Shown here: positions 8,375 through 16,113 of the stretch, one piece after another
How positions within the stretch are numbered: position 1 is the stretch's first letter
Layout: each line of letters begins with the position of its first letter
From: JBBDXA01 sp040902585
GTDB taxonomy: Bacteria; Planctomycetota; Phycisphaerae; Phycisphaerales; Phycisphaeraceae
Assembly (NCBI GenBank): GCA_040902585.1
Contig: JBBDXA010000020.1
Span: forward strand, 1 to 52,479
Length of the DNA stretch: 52,479 bases
Direction: 5' to 3'
Notes under the pieces: model-generated
What the model saw: the letters and a program-made list of their open reading frames with translations, nothing else
Told to the model about the DNA's origin: nothing
Databases searched by the model: none
Position numbers and translations under genes: made by a program

Positions 8375-9550
8375 TCAGGCAAATCGTTTCAGCCCCAGAA
8401 ACCCGATCGGATTCGCGCTCTTGCCTTCCGTCGCCAGGTCCGCCAGCGCTTCACCCATCACCGACACGAACTTGAAGCCGTGGCCACTGAAGCCGCAGGC
8501 GATGGTGACGCGGTCGGCCCCGGCGAACGTCGGCGGATGCTGGTCCACGATGAAATGCCCATCCGGGCTGTTCGTGTAAAGGCATGTGCGCAGGGCCAGC
8601 AGATCGCCTGCCGCGGCGGGGATGTGCTTCACCAGCGCGCTGCGCACTTCCGCTTCATCGCTCGGCCGCGGGTTGCGGTCGACCGTCTCCGGATCGCACG
8701 CTTCATCGGGCCAGTGCAGCGCGGCCTTGATGCCGGGGTTGCCCATCCCCGGCGGCAGCATCGGGAAACCGTAATGCACGCCCCTGAACTTCTCGCGCGG
8801 CGAAAGGTCCAGCGCCCAACTCGGAAATCGCCCCAGCGCGAGCCCATCCAGCGCGGACTTGTCCCGCGGCCAGAACCACGCCAGCGCCTGTCGCGTGACC
8901 TTCAGCTTCACGCCCAGATCGCGCAGCACCTGTGAACTCCACGCCCCAGCCGTGATGATGAGTCGCTGGGCGTGATAGGTCGCGCGATCGGTCGTGACGC
9001 TTACGCCTTTCGCATCGGCTTTCCATTCAGTGACGCGTTCATGTCCGTGCAGCACCGCGCCGTGTCGCAGGGCGAGTTCGACCTGCGTCGAGACCACCGC
9101 TTCCGGGACGAGGAAGCCCGCCTGCGTTTCGTGGAAGGCGATCGAATCATCGGGCACGTTGAAGAGGGGAAACCGCCGGGCCAGTTCATCGCGCGACAGG
9201 ACTTCGTGAGGCAGGTTGTATTTTTTCGCCGCCTCGATGGAGCCCAGGACCAGTTCGCTGTCGGGTCTGCCCAGGTACAGGCCGCCGGTGATGTGCAGCA
9301 GTTTCTGTCCGCTCTCGCGTTCGAGTTCATCCCACAGTGTGTACGCGCGGCGAAGAAGGGCGACGTAATCCGGATGTTCGAAGTACGCCAAACGGATCAT
9401 GCGCGAGAAGCCGCCGTGACTGCCCTGGCCGTGGGGAATGGCGAACTGTTCGAGGCCCAGCACGCGGTGGCCGCGCTTGGCGAGGTGGCAGGCGGCGGCG
9501 GAGCCCATGGAGCCGAGGCCGAGGATGATGACGTCGAAGGGTTGAGGCAT
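8375..9550 (-). CDS. solA: FAD-dependent N-methyl-tryptophan/sarcosine oxidase-like protein
   Basis: 391 aa, the family's usual length. Start set at the ATG at 9550 just before the FAD-binding strand; upstream in-frame codons add only unconserved residues. The N-terminus reads VIILGLGSMGSAAACHLAKR, the GxGxxG dinucleotide fold, followed by Glu in VLGLEQ. The C-terminal part has TCLYTNSPDGHFIVD; in monomeric sarcosine oxidase the equivalent Cys binds FAD covalently. The final GFSGHGFKF motif also fits. Expected reaction: oxidative demethylation of an N-methyl amino acid giving formaldehyde and peroxide; the substrate (sarcosine or N-methyltryptophan) cannot be told. It is a single gene, divergent from the LamG gene. 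Confidence 0.85.
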   Translation of the reverse strand: MPQPFDVIILGLGSMGSAAACHLAKRGHRVLGLEQFAIPHGQGSHGGFSRMIRLAYFEHPDYVALLRRAYTLWDELERESGQKLLHITGGLYLGRPDSELVLGSIEAAKKYNLPHEVLSRDELARRFPLFNVPDDSIAFHETQAGFLVPEAVVSTQVELALRHGAVLHGHERVTEWKADAKGVSVTTDRATYHAQRLIITAGAWSSQVLRDLGVKLKVTRQALAWFWPRDKSALDGLALGRFPSWALDLSPREKFRGVHYGFPMLPPGMGNPGIKAALHWPDEACDPETVDRNPRPSDEAEVRSALVKHIPAAAGDLLALRTCLYTNSPDGHFIVDQHPPTFAGADRVTIACGFSGHGFKFVSVMGEALADLATEGKSANPIGFLGLKRFA

Positions 9551-9715
9551 GGCGTGGATCGTATCTTGTGACTCGCCGACCCGTTCGTTCATGCGGCATG
9601 CCTGAATCTGGATGTTTCTGGTATCATACAAGTGCCGGCTGGGTGGGATCATGGCTGAATCTCTTCAGCCTCTCAGAACGGTGACCGTTCCTCTCAATGT
9701 AGCTTGGAGAAGATT

Positions 9716-11284
9716 ATGATGAGCACAACTCGCGCAAGGCTTTGGGTTTTGGCTGCGATGAGCCTGTTGACGATGGCGTCACAGGGGCACGCGGTGAGTT
9801 ATCAATCCACCGTTCTGGCCGACGCGCCGCTGGCGTATTGGCAACTGAACGAAGCGGCGGGGCCGACGGCGACGGACTCGGCGGGCGGCAACAACGGCGC
9901 CGCCGACGCCGGTGTGCTCTTCGGTCAGACCTCCGTCCGCTACAACACCAGCGACACCGCGACGACCGTCAGCGGCGCCCCGCGTATCGCCACCGGCAGC
10001 TTCGCCAAGGGGCCGAGCAATTCGGCGGAGTACTGGGTCCGATTGAATGCGGGCCCCACGGGGTTCCACAATATCCTGGGCGATGGTGAGAGCGGCGGCG
10101 ACTTCTACATGATGAACTACCTGACGAACACGGGTCGGATTCGTCCGCACTATTCCACTGCCAACGCGCCGGTCTCGACCGACAGCAACCACGTGCTGGT
10201 TGTCGGCGACCGCTACCACGTGGTGACGACGTACGACAACGCCGCCGGCACCTCGAGCATTTACATCAACGGTGTGCTGGACAAAACCATCGCTGTGACC
10301 ACCAACGCCCCGACCAACACGGGCAACCAGATGTTCATCGGCCGCGACAACCGCGAGGCAGGCGGCAACATGACGCTGCAGGACGCGGCGCTCTACAGTA
10401 GTGCGCTGACTGCGGCCCAGGTCCGCCAGCACCGCATCGCGGGCTATGCCGGTGCCGACGCGGTGGTGCTCACCAGCCTGACGCACTACTACAACTTCGA
10501 CGAAGCCAGCAGCGGCACCGCCAACGCGAGCAACATCTTCGGGGTGGCTAACACCGGTGCCTTCGTCGGCACCGCGACGCGAACGCCCGGCGCAATCGGC
10601 CTGGGCGCGGCCGGCTTCAACAACACCGGCGGCGACGGGGTCAACGTCGGCAGCGCCAACTTCTCCTTCACCACCGGCATCGCCATCGAAGCCCTCATCA
10701 AGACGAACTGGTCGGGCAACGCTGGCGACTATGACGAAATCTTCCGCAAGGAAGACGGCGGCAATCGCATCCTGCTCTCCTTCCAGAATGATGCCTTCGA
10801 CGCGGTCAACGGTCCGGTGCTCGGCTTCGGCCTCAACATCGGTGGCTACGCCGAGCTGGACATGCCGCTGGATGGTGTGGCCGGGCGGCCCACGCTCGCC
10901 CAACTGGCCGATGGCAACTACCACCACGTCGTCGCGTCGTATGACTCGGCCACCGGACTCAAGGCCATCTATATCGACGGCCTGCTGGCGTTCAGCCAGT
11001 TCCTGGCACCGGGCACACTGATCACCAGCGGCGGTGGCGTGAACGGGTTCATCGGTAACACTTCGGCACTCAACGAACCGTTCGGCGGCATGATCGATGA
11101 GTTCGCCATGTACAACTCCGGCCTCGACGCCGCGAGCGTGGCGGCTCACTACCGCAGCTTCCAGGCAGGTCTGAACTTCTTTACGGTTCCCGTCCCCGAA
11201 CCCGCCACGCTCTCTCTCCTCGCCTTCGCCGGTGCGGCTGCCCTGCGCCGCAGGCGCCGCGGGCACGGCGCAGAAGCAGCCTGA
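9716..11284 (+). CDS. LamG-repeat PEP-CTERM surface protein
   Basis: 522 aa from the ATG at 9716, which has GGAG a few bases upstream; a TTG at 9704 is less likely. A signal peptide spans about 1-26. Two concanavalin-like LamG/laminin-G domains follow, about 27-240 and 260-490. Each has the features LADAPLAYWQLNE or HYYNFDEA at the start, YHVVTTYDNAAG or YHHVVASYDSATG in the middle, and YINGVLDK or YIDGLLAF after it. The C-terminus has VPEP, a hydrophobic span and RRRRRG, the PEP-CTERM signal. Likely an exosortase-processed carbohydrate- or surface-binding protein. It is followed by a hairpin and a pseudopilin-like gene, the same pairing as at 46.7-48.4 kb. Confidence 0.88.
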   Translation: MMSTTRARLWVLAAMSLLTMASQGHAVSYQSTVLADAPLAYWQLNEAAGPTATDSAGGNNGAADAGVLFGQTSVRYNTSDTATTVSGAPRIATGSFAKGPSNSAEYWVRLNAGPTGFHNILGDGESGGDFYMMNYLTNTGRIRPHYSTANAPVSTDSNHVLVVGDRYHVVTTYDNAAGTSSIYINGVLDKTIAVTTNAPTNTGNQMFIGRDNREAGGNMTLQDAALYSSALTAAQVRQHRIAGYAGADAVVLTSLTHYYNFDEASSGTANASNIFGVANTGAFVGTATRTPGAIGLGAAGFNNTGGDGVNVGSANFSFTTGIAIEALIKTNWSGNAGDYDEIFRKEDGGNRILLSFQNDAFDAVNGPVLGFGLNIGGYAELDMPLDGVAGRPTLAQLADGNYHHVVASYDSATGLKAIYIDGLLAFSQFLAPGTLITSGGGVNGFIGNTSALNEPFGGMIDEFAMYNSGLDAASVAAHYRSFQAGLNFFTVPVPEPATLSLLAFAGAAALRRRRRGHGAEAA

Positions 11285-11297
11285 CACAATCGCCCCG

Positions 11298-11340
11298 CGC
11301 TTCGGGCGGCGGGCGTTATTGCGCTCGGCCGCCCGAAGCG
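11298..11340. terminator. Perfect 13-bp inverted repeat hairpin
   Basis: Arms 11298-11310 (CGCTTCGGGCGGC) and 11328-11340 are perfect reverse complements around a 17-nt loop, 13 bp after the LamG gene stop. No T-tract follows, so it may be a Rho-independent-like pause or an mRNA 3' stabiliser between the two paired genes. Confidence 0.5.
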
Positions 11341-11445
11341 GTTGCGAAAGGATATTCGTCAACAGGTTGACCGCAGGCTATGATTTACGTGTTCGACTCA
11401 GGAGTGAAGCGGGAAGATTGCCACTTGCCCTACGCGGGTTGAGCT

Positions 11446-12282
11446 ATGCCCCAAGTGACCCATCGCCCTGTTGTACGATGCACCGTTGGAAGCAGTGCCT
11501 TCACCCTTATCGAAATGCTGCTCGTTGTCTCCATCATCGTGCTGCTCATTTCCATCCTGCTGCCCATGCTCGGGCAGTCGCGCGAGAACGCCCGCAAGCT
11601 GCTCTGCATGAGCAACCAGCGCATCTGGAGCGTGGCGGTCACGGGATACTGCGTTTCCAATCAGAAATACTTCCCCGACAACCGCACGCTGCCGGCCGCG
11701 ACCGGCCAGTCTTTCTACGGCGCTGGGTACATCGAAGGCAGGCACATCAGTTGGAACAGCTCCGTCGTCCGCAAGATGTGGAAGGATTACCTGGAGGAAA
11801 CATCAGCTCGCACCAAGACCGATGATCACGATGCACTGAACTGTCCGACCCAGAAATGGCACCAGGTCAACGACATCAGTCTGGTCGGCGGACTGGTCGG
11901 TTATTTCTATATGCCAGGGCGAAGTCCCGACGGCACCACCAACTATGCCTTCGGCGGCAACGACTGGGTCTTCAAGAAGCGCATGGGCGGGAAGTTCAGT
12001 CACACGCCGATTCTTTCGGACATGAAGCAGTACAGCCTCAGTTGGAACTCCTGGTTCTATCCGCCCGGCGCAGGCACCGCCGGCAGCACCGGCGGGCCCA
12101 TCTCCAGCCACATCCGCGGCGACGGCGAACCCGAAGGCGGCTACTTCCTCTTCGAGGCCGGCCACGTCACCTGGTACAAGAGTGACAAGACCAACAACCC
12201 CGCCTTCAGCGATCCGGATGACATCATCAACCTCGGCTGCACCATCGGCACATGGCAGTGTTACTACCGCATTCCGCTCTGA
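11446..12282 (+). CDS. Prepilin-type (pseudopilin-like) protein
   Basis: 278 aa. A leader of about 18 residues precedes AFTLIEMLLVVSIIVLLISI, the type IV prepilin/type II secretion pseudopilin methylation motif with Glu at +5 and a single hydrophobic helix (about 19-41). It is followed by the LPMLGQSRENARKLLCMSNQR stretch typical of planctomycete prepilin-like proteins. The globular C-terminus is large for a pseudopilin and ends with a segment SHIRGDGEPEGGYFLFEAGH, close to the H-x-G-rich FxDGHV box of the DUF1559-like group. Processing by a prepilin peptidase is expected, leaving the protein in the cytoplasmic membrane or in a pseudopilus. No assembly ATPase or platform gene is in the window. 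Confidence 0.85.
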   Translation: MPQVTHRPVVRCTVGSSAFTLIEMLLVVSIIVLLISILLPMLGQSRENARKLLCMSNQRIWSVAVTGYCVSNQKYFPDNRTLPAATGQSFYGAGYIEGRHISWNSSVVRKMWKDYLEETSARTKTDDHDALNCPTQKWHQVNDISLVGGLVGYFYMPGRSPDGTTNYAFGGNDWVFKKRMGGKFSHTPILSDMKQYSLSWNSWFYPPGAGTAGSTGGPISSHIRGDGEPEGGYFLFEAGHVTWYKSDKTNNPAFSDPDDIINLGCTIGTWQCYYRIPL

Positions 12283-12304
12283 TGCAAATCCTTCGCCACG
12301 CCCT

Positions 12305-12982
12305 TTACTCAAAGTAAATACAACCGTAATCGCCGGTGTATCCCGCCTGCTCGAACACCCATTCCCATTCCTTCGGCGCATAGAACGAGCGACACGTGAG
12401 CTGCCAGTAGAGGAGATTCACCTTCTCGCGCTCGTTGCGGAAGCTTTCGATGGTGATGTGCTTCCCGCCGCTGGCGGCTTCGCACTTGCTCACGCGCTCG
12501 ATCTCTTTCAGGGCCGCGTGCAGTTCGAAGTTCTGTAGGTTGTGCAGGGCGTTGATGGAGTAGACGAAATCAAACGAGGCATCCTCGTAAGGCAGGCTCA
12601 CCGCGCTGCCTTCGGTCAGGTGCGGGCGCACTTCTTCCTTTGCATGCTCGATGGCGTAACGTGAGATGTCGATGCCCGCGACCCGCGCATCAGGCACCAC
12701 CTGCGTGAACTCGTACAGCAGAAAGCCCTTGCCGCAGCCCACATCGAGAATGCGCGCGCCGGGCTTCAGGTGGTAGTGCTTCGCCATCGCCTCAGCGACC
12801 GGCCGCCAGCGCCCGTCGTACTTGTATCCGCCGTAGCCGAACTGCCGCTCGCCGTCCCAGTAGTCTTTATCGAAGCGACACGCCACCTCCGCGCACGAGG
12901 CCTTGTCATGAGCGTTCACCCGTCCGAGATAGTCGCGCGGCGTCGAGCGGTGAACCTGCTGGATGAAGTCGATGTAAGCCAT
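12305..12982 (-). CDS. SAM-dependent methyltransferase (class I)
   Basis: 225 aa, last gene of the minus-strand sugar cluster. Start set at the ATG at 12982; further upstream is only A-rich repeat. Motif I is ILDVGCGKGFLLYEF, motif II is VAGIDIS, motif III region is SLPYEDASFDFVYSINALHN; this is the class I Rossmann methyltransferase fold. A Tyr/Gly-rich segment FGYGGYKYDGRW precedes motif I, as in several sugar- or small-molecule methyltransferases of surface-polysaccharide clusters. The substrate is probably a cluster product such as a nucleotide-linked sugar or glycan end (inference from context). The 22-bp gap to the pseudopilin gene on the other strand is convergent. Confidence 0.85.
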   Translation of the reverse strand: MAYIDFIQQVHRSTPRDYLGRVNAHDKASCAEVACRFDKDYWDGERQFGYGGYKYDGRWRPVAEAMAKHYHLKPGARILDVGCGKGFLLYEFTQVVPDARVAGIDISRYAIEHAKEEVRPHLTEGSAVSLPYEDASFDFVYSINALHNLQNFELHAALKEIERVSKCEAASGGKHITIESFRNEREKVNLLYWQLTCRSFYAPKEWEWVFEQAGYTGDYGCIYFE

Positions 12983-13113
12983 GCAAAAAAGCAAAAAAGC
13001 AGGAAAGCAGAAAAGCAGAAAAGCAGAAAATAAGGAAGGAACAGGTCACATGTCGATCAACTCCGATAAAGTCATATTTTCTGCTTTTGTGCTTTTCTGT
13101 TTTTCTGCTTTTA
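12983..13113. repeat. Inverted pair of GCAGAAAA-type short-unit repeats
   Basis: Left arm 12983-13033 is a degenerate array of AGCAGAAA / AGCAAAAA units. Right arm 13077-13113 is the same unit on the other strand (TTTTCTGC). The two arms can fold into a long A/T-rich hairpin. It fills the gap between the methyltransferase start and the stop codon of the upstream dehydratase gene, the last three bases of which lie in the repeat. Confidence 0.8.
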
Positions 13114-14145
13114 TGGCCTGTGCTGATAGTCAAGCGATTGCTCCTGTATCGCAGGCCATTCCTTCTCCACCCACTCCACCACTTCGCGCAGGCCTTCCTC
13201 CAGCGACACGCGCGGCCGCCAGTCCAGCTCCGTGCGGGCCTTCGTCGAATCGATCACGTACGCCGCGTCCTGGCCGGGACGTTCATCGACAGTCTTCACC
13301 ACATCATTGAACTCCTTGCCTGTCAGCCGGCAGATCGAAGCAACCACCTCGCGCACCGCCACGCCTTCATCGGGCGAGAGATGATACATCTGGCCGATCG
13401 TGCCGCGTTCGAGGATCGCCTTCTCGCCCTGCGAAACGTCGCGAATGTGAATGTAGGATTTCACCGCCTTGCCGCCGCCGTGCAGTTCGATCGTGTTGCC
13501 GAGCTTCAGATAGATCGCCGAGCGCGGGATGATCTTGAAGAGTTGTTGGCGTGCACCGTAGACGTTGGTCGCTCGGACGGAGACGAGCGGGAAGCCGTAT
13601 TGGCGTTGGTAGACATCCAGCAGCATGTCGGCCGCGGCCTTGGACACGGCATAGGGCGTGCTCGGATTCATTCGGGCGTCTTCCATCACCACGCCGCGGC
13701 AGGTGCCGTAGACTTCGGGCGAGGAGATGTGCAGGTAGCGCTCCAGGTATGTCTGGCTTCGAAGATGATTCACCAGGCCGGCGAGCGCGACGCAGTTGGT
13801 GGCGAACCAGTCCTCGGGGTTTTTCCAGCTCGGCGCGACCTCGCTCTGGGCGGCGAAGTTGACGATGTACGCGGGCTTTTCCGCATCCAGCATCGCCAGC
13901 AGGGCTTCACGATCGCGGTTCATGTCCAGCTGCATGAAGCGATAGCACGACAGGTCCGCGCGACCGGCGTACTTCAAGCGAAACGCAGGCAACTGCGGCG
14001 ATCGGCTCACGCCGATCACTTCGTACCGCGCATCGTCCAGCAGCAGGTCGATGAAATCCTGACCGCTGAAGGCATTCGCGCCCAGGACGACGATTTTCTT
14101 GGGCGAATCATCGCCGCGATCAGGAGTGGGCTGTGAGATAGACAT
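13111..14145 (-). CDS. NAD-dependent epimerase/dehydratase (dTDP-glucose/GDP-mannose dehydratase-like)
   Basis: 344 aa, extended SDR fold. N-terminal dinucleotide motif VVLGANAFSGQDF (a variant of GxxGxxG); the catalytic SSPEVYG and YAVSKAAADM (YxxxK) with Tyr and Lys; then VRATNVYGARQQ and a C-terminal RPGQDAAYVIDSTKA segment typical of RmlB/Gmd-type nucleotide-sugar dehydratases. Expected role: 4,6-dehydration or epimerisation of a nucleotide-activated sugar. It lies in the sugar cluster between the kinase and methyltransferase genes, with repeat-filled gaps on both sides. Confidence 0.88.
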   Translation of the reverse strand: MSISQPTPDRGDDSPKKIVVLGANAFSGQDFIDLLLDDARYEVIGVSRSPQLPAFRLKYAGRADLSCYRFMQLDMNRDREALLAMLDAEKPAYIVNFAAQSEVAPSWKNPEDWFATNCVALAGLVNHLRSQTYLERYLHISSPEVYGTCRGVVMEDARMNPSTPYAVSKAAADMLLDVYQRQYGFPLVSVRATNVYGARQQLFKIIPRSAIYLKLGNTIELHGGGKAVKSYIHIRDVSQGEKAILERGTIGQMYHLSPDEGVAVREVVASICRLTGKEFNDVVKTVDERPGQDAAYVIDSTKARTELDWRPRVSLEEGLREVVEWVEKEWPAIQEQSLDYQHRP

Positions 14146-14193
14146 CCGTGTCCGTTCAATGTCGCAGGTGGAGTGTGGTGATGCAATTCTCTT

Positions 14194-14321
14194 GTTCCCC
14201 TCCCTCCCAGGGAGGGGTTAGGGGAGGGTCGGGCAGACGCATCCCCAAGATCAACTATTCGCGGCGGCGTGCTGGTATCGTTCGCTCGACCCTCCCCCAG
14301 CCCGTCCCTGAGAGGGAGGGA
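14194..14321. repeat. Inverted pair of CCCTCCC-type repeats
   Basis: Left arm about 14194-14237 contains CCCTCCCAGGGAGGGG followed by AGGGGAGGGTCGG. Right arm about 14284-14321 contains the reverse-complement set (CGACCCTCCCCCAGCC, then GAGGGAGGGAA). Each arm also has an internal CCTCCC/GGGAGG hairpin. It occupies the gap between the dehydratase and kinase genes. Confidence 0.75.
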
Positions 14322-14325
14322 AGTA

Positions 14326-15390
14326 TCAATTGATCCGACTATCCATCGCCGCCAGCGCATGCTCCGCCTTGTGAAGCTGAGACCGCCGGGCGGATTCGAT
14401 CTGTGCATCCGTCCTTGCGAAGTCGCGCCGACGACGGCCTGTCGGCAGGAACACATTGAGCATGATGCAGCACCACTTGATCTGATACACCGGTCGAAGC
14501 AGGGCGATGCGGCGGGTGAGCACGTTCGACTTGCTCAGGTCTTCCGCAAGCGTTTCGGAAAAGAGATCAAAGAACTGCCCCGGCACAGGCAGCGCGGGCT
14601 GGCAGAAAAAATCGCACACGAGCTTGGCGGGATCGTCCCAGCCGGCGTATTCGAAATCGACGAAGCGCAGGCGTCCGCCGCCTTCGCGGATGGCGTTGTG
14701 AAAGCCGAAGTCCGAAGGCGAGAGCACGCGTTCATCGCGAGCCAGTTCGCGGTCCACATCGATGCCTTCGAGCATCGCAGCACGCTGGACCTTCGACCGC
14801 ACCAGGGTCCACGCGGGCTCCAGCCTGTGATGAACGAATTCCCCCGCAGCCTTTGTCGCATCGCCTTCCGTTTCGATCGAGGTCAGAGCGCTGACCCGAT
14901 GGTCCACGCAGCGCAGATGAGTCGCGATGGAGAAACACGCCTCTGAAGCCTCGGACAGCGTGCCTGCTTCCAGCTCAGTGCGAAGGCGGTTGAGTCGCCG
15001 GCAGAAGTTGAGTGCCTGTTCCACGTGTTCGACGTTGACTTCATCTCGCCCCAGCGATCGGCCGGGGATGAACTCGTAAAGCGCCAAACCGTGATCATCA
15101 TCCCGCGCCAGAGGCATGGGAATCGAAGCGATGCCGCGACTGGTAGCGAACGAGCAGAAATCGAACTCGGTGCCGAGGCGATCGCGCGTGTCATCGTCAT
15201 CGCGAAAGTATTTCTTCAGCAGGAACGTCTGCCCCTGGGCTTCGACGCGGAAGACGCGGTTGTTGCCTCCGCCGCGCACCTGTTTGATGCAGGCATCGGA
15301 CTGGATGCCGCGCTGGGCGAGCATCGCGCCGGTCGCGCTGACCTCCGCTTCGTCGAGTGCTGATTCCGCTGACGGATCTGATCCGATCAT
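14326..15390 (-). CDS. APH/choline-kinase-like phosphotransferase
   Basis: 354 aa. Start set at the ATG at 15390, which overlaps the stop of the HAD gene by 4 bp (ATGA). The N-lobe has VRGGGNNRVFRVEA and FLLKKYF with the ATP-binding Lys. The C-lobe has SPSDFGFHNAI, corresponding to the HxDxxxxN Brenner loop with the His replaced by Ser, and then FVDFEYAGWDDP, the metal-binding Asp segment. The family (aminoglycoside phosphotransferase/choline kinase-like) phosphorylates small hydroxylated substrates. In this cluster the substrate is probably a sugar or polyol, not an antibiotic (inference). The Brenner His substitution is notable because Asp and Asn are kept. Confidence 0.82.
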   Translation of the reverse strand: MIGSDPSAESALDEAEVSATGAMLAQRGIQSDACIKQVRGGGNNRVFRVEAQGQTFLLKKYFRDDDDTRDRLGTEFDFCSFATSRGIASIPMPLARDDDHGLALYEFIPGRSLGRDEVNVEHVEQALNFCRRLNRLRTELEAGTLSEASEACFSIATHLRCVDHRVSALTSIETEGDATKAAGEFVHHRLEPAWTLVRSKVQRAAMLEGIDVDRELARDERVLSPSDFGFHNAIREGGGRLRFVDFEYAGWDDPAKLVCDFFCQPALPVPGQFFDLFSETLAEDLSKSNVLTRRIALLRPVYQIKWCCIMLNVFLPTGRRRRDFARTDAQIESARRSQLHKAEHALAAMDSRIN

Positions 15391-16007
15391 GCTCGCACCG
15401 CTTCTTCCTGAATAATGTCTGAAAGGCTGTTCCACGCTTGCACCCGGATGTATCGTTCGTCTCCGCCTGCAAGGTTCGCCGGATCGAACAGGATTTGCCG
15501 CACGCCGCGCGGGAAGGCCGGCTCCAGCAGGAACTCGGGCAGATCGTCCACGAACCAGTCACATGCCAGCGTGGCGATGCGGGCGAGCTTGTCCTGCTTC
15601 GTTGGTTCAAACCACACGCGATTCTCCGTCAGTCCGGTGCGCATCCCCTCAAAGAAGCCGCGATGTCGCAGCAGTCTCATCGCGCAGGCGTGCAGGTCCA
15701 CCTCAGGCCCGCGAAAGGGCCTGCGGGTTTTGTGGCTGATGATGTTGATCGAGTGTCCGGCGACGTGAGCGTCAACGAGAAAGTCGATCACGCCTGGAAA
15801 GATCTCCGCTTCATCGATGCGCGAGCCATACGCCTCGCCCTGCATGGCCGTCCACTCATCCTCGCGGCCGATGCTTCGCAGATGGTCGCGCACCGCCGCC
15901 TTGGTGGCGGGCAGCTCGCGTGGAATCAGGCCGCGCTCGATCGCCAGCCGGTGAAAGAGCCGGTCGTAGCAGATGATCGTGTTGTCCAGATCCAGGCCGA
16001 TGCGCAT
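15387..16007 (-). CDS. HAD-superfamily phosphatase
   Basis: 206 aa. Start set at the ATG at 16007 immediately before motif I, RIGLDLDNTIICYD (DxDxT with the nucleophile Asp). Motif II is probably INIISHKT, and the acidic motif IV is WFVDDLPEFLL. Expected to remove phosphate from a phosphorylated intermediate, as HAD enzymes do in heptose and nucleotide-sugar pathways. Its end overlaps the start of the kinase gene by 4 bp, so the two are almost certainly translated together; a phosphatase-kinase pair suggests the phosphate moves between positions of one intermediate (inference). The upstream gap is repeat. Confidence 0.85.
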   Translation of the reverse strand: MRIGLDLDNTIICYDRLFHRLAIERGLIPRELPATKAAVRDHLRSIGREDEWTAMQGEAYGSRIDEAEIFPGVIDFLVDAHVAGHSINIISHKTRRPFRGPEVDLHACAMRLLRHRGFFEGMRTGLTENRVWFEPTKQDKLARIATLACDWFVDDLPEFLLEPAFPRGVRQILFDPANLAGGDERYIRVQAWNSLSDIIQEEAVRA

Positions 16008-16010
16008 AGG

Positions 16011-16113
16011 AGCTATCAGCAATCAGCTTTCAGCTTTCAGCTATCAGCTTCCAGCCATCAGCTTGGTGGTTTCGGTTTCGAGGCTGAGAGCTGACGGCTG
16101 AAAGCTGACAGCT
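16011..16113. repeat. AGCTTTCAGC-type short-unit repeat, inverted pair, part coding
   Basis: Left arm 16011-16064 is an array of degenerate TCAGCTTTCAGC / TCAGCTATCAGC units. Right arm about 16084-16113 holds the reverse complement (GCTGACGGCTGAAAGCTGAC). The right arm and most of the loop are read as the last 20 or so codons of the dehydrogenase gene, giving a tail that begins SFQPSALSLE after the conserved RPIMDM end. Confidence 0.8.

Noticed and set aside
9779..11362. 527-codon minus-strand frame opposite the LamG gene
   Set aside because: High-GC shadow frame: low-complexity Val/Gly/Arg composition, no signal or domain, while the opposite strand has clear LamG and PEP-CTERM features.
12983..13113. 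Possible CRISPR array
   Set aside because: Units are degenerate, only 7-9 bp, with no unique spacers; arms are inverted, not direct repeats with spacers.
12906..13133. Small frames rich in Lys/Ser/Arg repeats in the 13-kb gap
   Set aside because: They read the GCAGAAAA repeat and have no coding features.
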